DNA of 64,000 bases from Paraburkholderia sp. D15 (GTDB lineage: Bacteria > Pseudomonadota > Gammaproteobacteria > Burkholderiales > Burkholderiaceae): NCBI RefSeq assembly GCF_029910215.1, contig NZ_CP110395.1:3534001-3598000 (forward strand). The letters run 5' to 3'. Positions 58,194-64,000 of the stretch are shown piece by piece. The notes beneath the pieces were generated by a model, which saw nothing but the letters and a program-made list of their open reading frames with translations, did not search any database and was not told the DNA's origin. Made by a program: the position numbers and the translations under genes. The stretch's first letter is position 1, and the number at the start of each line of letters is the position of its first letter.

Positions 58194-58763
58194 ATGCGCC
58201 TTCTCGCCCTGAACAAACCGTTCGGCACCATCTGCCAGTTCTCTCCTCACGAAACGCGCGCGTCGCTGGCCGACTGGGTCAAGGTGCCGGGCGTCTATCC
58301 GGCCGGCCGTCTCGATTCCGACAGCGAGGGCCTGCTGCTGCTCACCGACGACGGCGCCTTGCAGGCGCGCATTGCCGAACCGCGTCACAAGCTCATCAAA
58401 CGTTATTGGGCTCAGGTGGAAGGCGCCGTCGATAGCGCCGCGCTGACGAAGCTCGCTCGCGGCGTCGACCTCGGCGACTATGTGACGCAGCCGTGTCGCG
58501 CGGAATACGTCGAACCGGGCGATACGCTGTGGACTCGCACGCCGCCGATCCGCTATCGCGCCGCGATCCCGACGACGTGGATCGAGTTGTCCATCACCGA
58601 GGGCAAGAATCGCCAGGTGCGCAGGATGACCGCCGCGGTGGGATTTCCGACGCTGCGTCTGGTGCGCGTCGGCATCGGCGCGCTCGATATTTTTTCGCTT
58701 GGACTGCAACCGGGACACAGCGTCGAATTGCCGTCGCGGGCGCCTTGGGACGGTGTCGCCTGA
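58194..58763 (+). CDS. rluE: 23S rRNA pseudouridine synthase RluE-like
   Basis: 189 residues from MRLLALNKPFGTICQF. The catalytic Asp motif is in PAGRLDSDSEGLLLLTDDG, and ITEGKNRQVRRMTAAVGFPTLRL is the RsuA/RluE C-terminal signature. The lack of an S4 domain separates it from RsuA-type enzymes and fits RluE (U2457). Divergent from icd. Confidence 0.93.
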   Translation: MRLLALNKPFGTICQFSPHETRASLADWVKVPGVYPAGRLDSDSEGLLLLTDDGALQARIAEPRHKLIKRYWAQVEGAVDSAALTKLARGVDLGDYVTQPCRAEYVEPGDTLWTRTPPIRYRAAIPTTWIELSITEGKNRQVRRMTAAVGFPTLRLVRVGIGALDIFSLGLQPGHSVELPSRAPWDGVA

Positions 58764-59223
58764 CGGGTGTCATGCGAGAACAGGCGCGAGCAAGCAGGCG
58801 CACGCGCTCGACAATCTGACTCGCCGCTTGTGGATAAGACAACTAACTCGTTGTATCCGCAAGCAATTCAAAGCGTGAAACTCGCATTAAAAAACGTGAA
58901 ACAAACACGCTCGCGTCACACGCGCGTCATTCGATCCGCTTCATTACACCCGCATATAAATTTTCCAGAAAAATGACGTCAACCGTCGTGCGAGCTCACG
59001 CGTTATTCGACGCAGATGCCGCCCGAAGCTATCCGGCATTCAGCCTTAAGGGCCTTTGCACAAGCCGCTCACGCGGTCGACGCGGGGAGTCTGAGCGCTA
59101 AACAGACGCGTCGAAAAATTTGTTCGATGCGCTGTCAACCGAAAGGTGGATGGCACGTTTACCGACATGACTCTTACATAACCGGGTCATTTGGTTAATT
59201 AACTAAAGCTGAGGATTCTCAAA
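58764..59223. other. Intergenic region before the Ala/Lys-rich gene
   Basis: 460 bp without a supported gene. It contains an exact DnaA-box match at 58829-58837 inside an imperfect hairpin, a patch of A-rich sequence (58885-58905), and the unknown promoter of the following gene. Confidence 0.55.
58829..58837. promoter_or_regulatory. DnaA-box-like site
   Basis: TGTGGATAA is the exact complement of the DnaA consensus TTATCCACA. It is single, with no neighbouring boxes or AT-rich unwinding element, so it is not evidence of an origin. Confidence 0.3.
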
Positions 59224-59409
59224 ATGAACAAACTGATCGCCGCTCTGGTCGCTGGTCTCTTCGCAACGGCAGCATTCGCACAAGCTTCGGCACCGGCAGC
59301 AGCTCCGGCAGCAGCAGCTTCGTCGGCAAAGAAGACCACGAAGAAGGCTCACAAGAAGTCGCACAAGAAGGCAGCAGCAGCAGCTGCAGCTTCGGGCGCT
59401 TCGGAGTAA
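59224..59409 (+). CDS. Small exported Ala/Lys-rich protein
   Basis: 61 residues. A clear signal peptide (MNKLIAALVAGLFATAAFA) is followed by an Ala-rich stretch and then a basic block with repeated KK and HKKSHKK, ending in poly-Ala. GAGG precedes the ATG. The mature part resembles histone-H1-like or acid-shock-type basic peptides. It may be periplasmic and bind anionic surface polymers; function unknown. A strong terminator follows. Confidence 0.78.
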   Translation: MNKLIAALVAGLFATAAFAQASAPAAAPAAAASSAKKTTKKAHKKSHKKAAAAAAASGASE

Positions 59410-59464
59410 GTTTGTTGTAAAAACGCAGTCAAGAACTAGCTTCATTGCCGTTCTTACGGCGTTG

Positions 59465-59505
59465 AAAGGCAGATCACCGCAAGGCGATCTGCCTTTTTGT
59501 TTTTG
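59465..59505 (+). terminator. Terminator after the Ala/Lys-rich gene
   Basis: AAAGGCAGATC / GATCTGCCTTT with a 10-nt loop and a TTTTTGTTTTT tail. Confidence 0.93.
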
Positions 59506-59554
59506 ACCTGCTCGCGTAACATTCGCGGGTTAATTTCCAGCAAGGAGTCATGCC

Positions 59555-60061
59555 GTGCGATTTTCCATGCGCTCGTCGATTGCGCGTTTCGCTGTAGCCG
59601 TTGCATTGCCGCTCGCCGCGCTGTCGTTCGCCGCCAGCACCGCCCCTGCGCACGCGCAGGACATGCCGTCCGGCGCGAAGCAGCCCAGTGAATTTCCGCG
59701 CGTGAAGCTGACCGCCGGCATGTTCGTGATCGACGCCGCGGTCGCCGCGAACGACGCGGACCGCGAGCAAGGTTTGATGTATCGCACGACCCTCGCGCCG
59801 AACGAAGGCATGCTGTTCGTCTTCAACGAGCGCGCGGTGCATTGCTTCTGGATGAAGAACACGTTGATCCCGCTGTCGATCGCATTCATGCGCGCCGACG
59901 GCACGGTCACCGATATCGACGAGATGCAGGCCGAGACCACCGACAATCACTGCCCGAAGAACAACGGGGTGTACGCGCTGGAGATGAGCAAGGGCTGGTT
60001 CACGTCGAAGGGCATCAAGCCGGGAATGAAGATTCAGGGCCTGCCGGCCGCGCAGCAATAA
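59555..60061 (+). CDS. DUF192 family exported protein
   Basis: 168 residues from a GTG preceded by AAGGAG at 7 bases; an internal ATG lies at 59567. A signal peptide ends at AHAQ about residue 34. The DUF192 core is clear: [35 protein letters not shown] and [19 protein letters not shown]. The family is widespread in the periplasm and its function is unknown. Confidence 0.9.
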   Translation: MRFSMRSSIARFAVAVALPLAALSFAASTAPAHAQDMPSGAKQPSEFPRVKLTAGMFVIDAAVAANDADREQGLMYRTTLAPNEGMLFVFNERAVHCFWMKNTLIPLSIAFMRADGTVTDIDEMQAETTDNHCPKNNGVYALEMSKGWFTSKGIKPGMKIQGLPAAQQ

Positions 60062-60080
60062 GACGCTCCGATTCCGCGAA

Positions 60081-60114
60081 GCCGGTGCCTGCAAAACAGG
60101 CACCGGCTTTTTTT
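60081..60114 (+). terminator. Terminator after the DUF192 gene
   Basis: GCCGGTGCCTG / CAGGCACCGGC with loop CAAAA and seven T bases. Confidence 0.95.
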
Positions 60115-60291
60115 ATGGGCGCGCGTCCCCATCTCGGAACGACGCGCGCCGACCCGGTCCGTGAGTTTCCTGCAAAAGCCGGGCCGACGCGCTATCCTAG
60201 TATTCTCAGCACCGCAACACCCAGGCTCCCCGGGCGGCATCAGCAAGCGGCCCGGCAGCGTTACAAGGCGCGCTATTCCAAGGAGGTTCAC

Positions 60292-62397
60292 GTGCCCCGC
60301 AAGACTCCCATCGAGCGCTACCGGAACATCGGCATCAGCGCTCACATCGATGCCGGCAAAACCACCACCACTGAACGCATCCTGTTCTACACAGGCGTGA
60401 CCCACAAGATCGGCGAGGTTCACGACGGTGCGGCGACGATGGACTGGATGGAACAGGAGCAGGAGCGCGGCATCACGATCACGTCGGCGGCCACCACCGC
60501 TTTCTGGAAAGGCATGGCCGGCAACTATCCGGAGCATCGGATCAACATCATCGACACGCCGGGACACGTCGACTTCACGATCGAAGTGGAGCGCTCCATG
60601 CGCGTGCTCGACGGCGCGTGCATGGTGTACGACTCGGTCGGCGGCGTGCAGCCGCAATCCGAAACCGTATGGCGTCAGGCGAACAAGTACAAGGTGCCGC
60701 GCATCGCGTTCGTCAACAAGATGGACCGCGTGGGCGCGGATTTCTTCCGCGTGCAGCGGCAGATCGGCGATCGTCTGAAGGGCGTCGCGGTGCCGATCCA
60801 GATTCCGATCGGCGCGGAAGAGCACTTCCAGGGCGTGGTCGATCTGGTCAAGATGAAGGCGATCTTCTGGGACGAAGAGAACCAGGGCATCAAGTTCGAA
60901 TACCGTGATATTCCGGCGGAGCTCGCGGCAACGGCCAAGGAATGGCACGACAAGATGGTCGAGGCCGCGGCCGAGGCCAGCGAGGAACTGCTCGACAAAT
61001 ATCTGGGCGGCGAGACGCTGAGCGAAGAGGAAATCAAGCACGGCATCCGCACCCGCTGCATCGCCAACGAAATCGTGCCGATGCTGTGCGGCAGCGCGTT
61101 CAAGAACAAGGGCGTGCAGGCCATGCTCGACGCGGTGATCGACTATCTGCCCTCGCCGGTCGACGTGCCCGCCATTACCGGCCACGACGAACACGACAAG
61201 GAGATCGAGCGTCACCCGACCGACACCGATCCGTTCTCGGCGCTCGCCTTCAAGATCATGACCGACCCGTTCGTCGGCCAGTTGATCTTCTTCCGCGTGT
61301 ATTCGGGCGTGGTGAATTCGGGCGACACGGTCTACAACGCGATCAAGGAAAAGAAGGAACGCCTTGGCCGGATCCTGCAGATGCATGCGAACGAGCGCAA
61401 GGAAATCAAGGAGGTCTACGCGGGCGACATCGCCGCGGCCGTCGGTCTGAAGGAAGCGACGACGGGCGACACGCTGTGCGATCCGAACCACGTGATCATC
61501 CTCGAAAAGATGATTTTCCCGGAGCCGGTGATTTCGCAGGCCGTCGAGCCGAAGACCAAGGTCGACCAGGAAAAGATGGGTATCGCGCTGAACCGTCTTG
61601 CCCAGGAAGATCCGTCGTTCCGTGTGCAGACCGATGAAGAATCCGGCCAGACGATCATCTCCGGGATGGGAGAGCTGCACCTGGAAATTCTGGTCGACCG
61701 GATGAAGCGCGAGTTCGGCGTGGAAGCCACCGTCGGCAAGCCGCAGGTCGCGTATCGCGAAACGGTGCGCAACAAGGTCGAAGACGTGGAAGGCAAGTTC
61801 GTCAAGCAGTCGGGCGGCCGCGGTCAGTACGGTCACGCGGTGGTGACGCTGGAGCCGGCGGAGCAAGGCAAGGGCTACGAATTCGTCGATGCGATCAAGG
61901 GCGGCGTGATTCCGCGCGAGTACATCCCGGCGGTCGACAAGGGCATTCAGGAAACGCTGAAGGCCGGCGTGCTGGCGGGGTATCCGGTGGTCGACGTGAA
62001 GGTCACGCTGACCTTCGGTTCGTACCACGACGTCGACTCGAACGAAAACGCCTTCCGCATGGCGGGGTCGATGGCGTTCAAGGAAGCGATGCGCAAGGCG
62101 AAGCCGGTGCTGCTCGAACCGATGATGGCCGTCGAGGTGGAAACGCCGGAAGACTTCATGGGCAACGTGATGGGCGATCTGTCGAGCCGCCGTGGTCTGG
62201 TGCAAGGCATGGAAGACATCGCGGGCGGCGGCGGCAAGCTGGTGCGCGCCGAAGTGCCGCTCGCGGAGATGTTCGGTTATTCCACGTCGTTGCGCTCGGC
62301 CACTCAGGGCCGCGCCACGTACACGATGGAGTTCAAGCACTACGCCGAAACGCCGAACAACGTCGCCGAGGCGGTGATCAACGCGAAGCAGAAGTAA
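60292..62397 (+). CDS. fusA: Translation elongation factor G
   Basis: 701 residues from a GTG preceded by AAGGAGG; the product starts [16 protein letters not shown]1 is [14 protein letters not shown]2 the RGITIT segment, G3 DTPGHVDFT and G4 NKMD. Domains III-V follow to KHYAETP. It drives translocation. The gene stands alone rather than in the str operon with rpsL/rpsG/tuf, so it is probably the second fusA copy common in Burkholderiaceae; that is inference. Confidence 0.94.
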   Translation: MPRKTPIERYRNIGISAHIDAGKTTTTERILFYTGVTHKIGEVHDGAATMDWMEQEQERGITITSAATTAFWKGMAGNYPEHRINIIDTPGHVDFTIEVERSMRVLDGACMVYDSVGGVQPQSETVWRQANKYKVPRIAFVNKMDRVGADFFRVQRQIGDRLKGVAVPIQIPIGAEEHFQGVVDLVKMKAIFWDEENQGIKFEYRDIPAELAATAKEWHDKMVEAAAEASEELLDKYLGGETLSEEEIKHGIRTRCIANEIVPMLCGSAFKNKGVQAMLDAVIDYLPSPVDVPAITGHDEHDKEIERHPTDTDPFSALAFKIMTDPFVGQLIFFRVYSGVVNSGDTVYNAIKEKKERLGRILQMHANERKEIKEVYAGDIAAAVGLKEATTGDTLCDPNHVIILEKMIFPEPVISQAVEPKTKVDQEKMGIALNRLAQEDPSFRVQTDEESGQTIISGMGELHLEILVDRMKREFGVEATVGKPQVAYRETVRNKVEDVEGKFVKQSGGRGQYGHAVVTLEPAEQGKGYEFVDAIKGGVIPREYIPAVDKGIQETLKAGVLAGYPVVDVKVTLTFGSYHDVDSNENAFRMAGSMAFKEAMRKAKPVLLEPMMAVEVETPEDFMGNVMGDLSSRRGLVQGMEDIAGGGGKLVRAEVPLAEMFGYSTSLRSATQGRATYTMEFKHYAETPNNVAEAVINAKQK

Positions 62398-62431
62398 GCG
62401 TTCGAGTTAGCTGCTGGCGTCGATAGACGTT

Positions 62432-62464
62432 GAAGAAGCCCGTCCCTCGTGGACGGGCTTCTTC
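62432..62464 (+). terminator. Hairpin after fusA
   Basis: A 14-bp stem GAAGAAGCCCGTCC with its complement around loop CTCGT. The T tail is short (GTTT), so termination may be partial. Confidence 0.75.
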
Positions 62465-62628
62465 GTTTACAGGCACCGTGACGGCGGCCTCCGCCTCCAG
62501 AACGCCAACGGTCACCATGGCGTGTCCGGCCTCCATTCCGGCACCCCACGCCTTTTCGAACGTGCAAGAATGCGGCAGGAACGACGCGCTGCCGATCGTC
62601 GTCACCGACGCCCACGAGGAGACACATC

Positions 62629-63144
62629 ATGAGCCAGGATCACGAACATCCGCACTACAAGAACGAACATCCGGCCACGCCGATCGACTGGCGCGAGCAC
62701 GGCGTGAAGGTCATCAAGGGCGATCAGCTCGACAGCAACACCGCGCAGACGCCGGGCATGAATCGCGCGGCCGCGATCAACGCAGCGCGGGTCGGCGCGC
62801 AGAAGATCTGGGCCGGCACGGTGACGATTCATCCGAACGCGAAGACCGGCGCGCATCATCATGGCGCGCTCGAAAGCGTGATCTACGTGGTGCGCGGCCA
62901 GGCACGCATGCGTTGGGGCGAACATCTCGAGTTCACCGCCGAAGCCGGCCCGGGCGACTTCATTTTCGTGCCGCCGTATGTTCCGCATCAGGAGATCAAC
63001 GCGAGTACCGACGAGCCGCTCGAATGCGTGCTGGTGCGCAGCGACAACGAGGCCGTGGTGGTCAATCTGAACATCGACGCGGTCGAAGCGCCGGAAACCG
63101 TGTTCTGGGTCGATCCGATTCACAAGCATCCGCATGATCATTGA
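62629..63144 (+). CDS. Cupin domain protein
   Basis: 171 residues; GAGGAG lies about 10 bases before the ATG. The metal-binding cupin motif 1 is KTGAHHHGALESVIYVVRG (His, His, Glu), and motif 2 is PGDFIFVPPYVPHQE. The His-rich N- and C-termini (EHPHYKNEHP, HKHPHDH) are notable. Substrate unknown. Confidence 0.87.
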   Translation: MSQDHEHPHYKNEHPATPIDWREHGVKVIKGDQLDSNTAQTPGMNRAAAINAARVGAQKIWAGTVTIHPNAKTGAHHHGALESVIYVVRGQARMRWGEHLEFTAEAGPGDFIFVPPYVPHQEINASTDEPLECVLVRSDNEAVVVNLNIDAVEAPETVFWVDPIHKHPHDH

Positions 63145-63560
63145 AGACCGTCGAGGTTCGTCGACCGTCGCCGATGCGGTAAATCCAACAGCGCTCGCGC
63201 CACGCAGTCGGTAAGAATGCAGCGTAAAAACAGCGGTTTTCCTGCGTTAGCGCCGCCTGGACGCAACACCTTCGCCATGCATGGAGGCATGCGCGCCAAG
63301 GCCAACGCACGGAACGTTGTGACGACGACACATCCCGGCCCTTTTATGCGCGAATCATCGCTCGCGGGTTGCCGCAAGGGCTCCGCATCGCGAGGCAATC
63401 GCTTACACTGAACCCGCTTTGCGCAGCCCGGCGAGCCCTTTCGCCGCCGCGCCTTTTCCGCCGCCGTAACGTCCGCCGCCGGCGCGCCTCGCGCCCGGCT
63501 CGTGCGAGACCCGTGCGGCCCTTCAGCAACCGGCAACAGAACGGACTGGACACTCCATCG
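63145..63560. other. Region between the cupin gene and the peptide-binding protein gene
   Basis: About 415 bp with no supported gene; the minus-strand frames here are antisense artefacts. No riboswitch, hairpin or clear promoter was recognised. Confidence 0.5.
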
Positions 63561-64000
63561 ATGAAGACTCCCGCGGACCGAACCACCGATCTCGATCTCA
63601 ACCTCGACGCAGCCCGCCTGCGCGCGGACAACCTCGGCCACCACGCGCTCGACGAATTTGCCGCCGGCCGCATCACGCGCCGCGAACTGCTGCGCTACGC
63701 GAGCGTGATCGGTTTGTCGCTGGTGGGCGGCGGCGTGCTGAACGCGCCGCGTGCGCGGGCTCAGGGCAACGCGGCGGCGTCGAACCAGACGATTCGCGTC
63801 GCGCATCTGACGCCGGCCGGCGCGGTCGATCCGCTCACCGTCACGGACGCCGCGAGTCTCGCGCTGCTGAATCAGACCGGCGAATTCCTGATCGACGACG
63901 ACGGCGAAAAACTCGTGCTGAAGCCGGCGCTCGCGCTGTCGTGGAAGCCGAACGACAAGGGCGACGTGTGGACCTTCAAGCTGCGCCCGAACGTCAAGTT
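63561..64000 (+). CDS. Peptide ABC transporter substrate-binding protein (partial)
   Basis: The first 146 codons of a gene that runs off the window. A long N-terminus leads to a twin-arginine signal, ITRRELLRYASVIGLSLVGGG, ending near ARAQG, so Tat export is predicted. The mature part TIRVAHLTPAGAVDPLTVTD and VWTFKLRPNVK is the N-terminal lobe of the DppA/OppA family (SBP type 5). Substrate unknown. Confidence 0.85.
   Translation, partial: MKTPADRTTDLDLNLDAARLRADNLGHHALDEFAAGRITRRELLRYASVIGLSLVGGGVLNAPRARAQGNAAASNQTIRVAHLTPAGAVDPLTVTDAASLALLNQTGEFLIDDDGEKLVLKPALALSWKPNDKGDVWTFKLRPNVK

Noticed and set aside
60034..62340. 768-codon open frame antisense to fusA
   Set aside because: Shadow frame; the plus strand carries all EF-G motifs.
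1..64000. CRISPR arrays, complete insertion sequences, prophage or integrase genes
   Set aside because: No regularly spaced repeats, transposase, integrase or phage structural motifs were seen; VgrG is explained by T6SS.

Overview
The window looks like a chromosomal segment of a beta-proteobacterium of the Burkholderia/Paraburkholderia group. This is inferred from the high-GC, CGN- and GCN-rich coding style, from neighbourhoods typical of that group (fkpB-ispH, radC/rpmBG, ribF-ileS-lspA-coaBC-dut, clpA/clpS-cspA-icd, a complete liv operon) and from a type VI secretion (T6SS) vgrG module. Species cannot be fixed from sequence reading alone.

Layout. 1-2326: a YkgJ-type zinc/iron-cluster protein, hemN with an FNR-like box upstream, and tRNA-Leu(CAA). 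2327-13700: an accessory island starting at the tRNA. It holds an AT-richer spacer, a 5' remnant of a second vgrG joined to an orphan Asp-box (BNR) protein, then on the minus strand a T6SS operon vgrG - phospholipase D effector (Tle5-like) - two Sel1-repeat lipoproteins (likely immunity proteins), and finally three plus-strand envelope proteins (LprI-like, SH3-like, small membrane protein). 13860-24290: mixed metabolism (amino acid permease, secreted alpha/beta hydrolase, poxB, isoaspartyl peptidase, MFS exporter, rsuA-like synthase, SDR protein, ferredoxin-type reductase).

24254-25330 holds the most interesting locus. An Abi_2/HEPN-family gene on the minus strand is broken by a single-base frameshift just before its RNxxxH motif. 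Divergently from it, a near-consensus sigma70 promoter overlaps the abi start codon and drives a roughly 95-nt structured RNA that ends in a terminator hairpin. This has the architecture of an Abi/HEPN toxin with a small RNA partner; the toxin appears dead while the RNA gene looks intact.

25430-46370: an ArgD-like aminotransferase preceded by an Arg-rich mini-ORF and a terminator (possible attenuator), GNAT, livFGMH and livK, ispH, fkpB, radC, rpmB-rpmG, NAD de novo synthesis (nadB; nadA-nadC), a fatty acid desaturase, an MscS channel, rsmB-purN and ribF. 46538-64000: ileS-lspA, coaBC, an LLM flavin oxidoreductase, dut, clpA-clpS, cspA with a long leader, icd and rluE separated by a perfect 32-bp palindrome, a small Ala/Lys-rich exported protein, a DUF192 protein, a monocistronic EF-G gene, a cupin, and the start of a Tat-exported peptide ABC binding protein running off the window.

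Most housekeeping operons are closed by strong intrinsic terminators, and many gene pairs are translationally coupled by ATGA or TGATG overlaps. No CRISPR array, complete IS element or prophage is visible.
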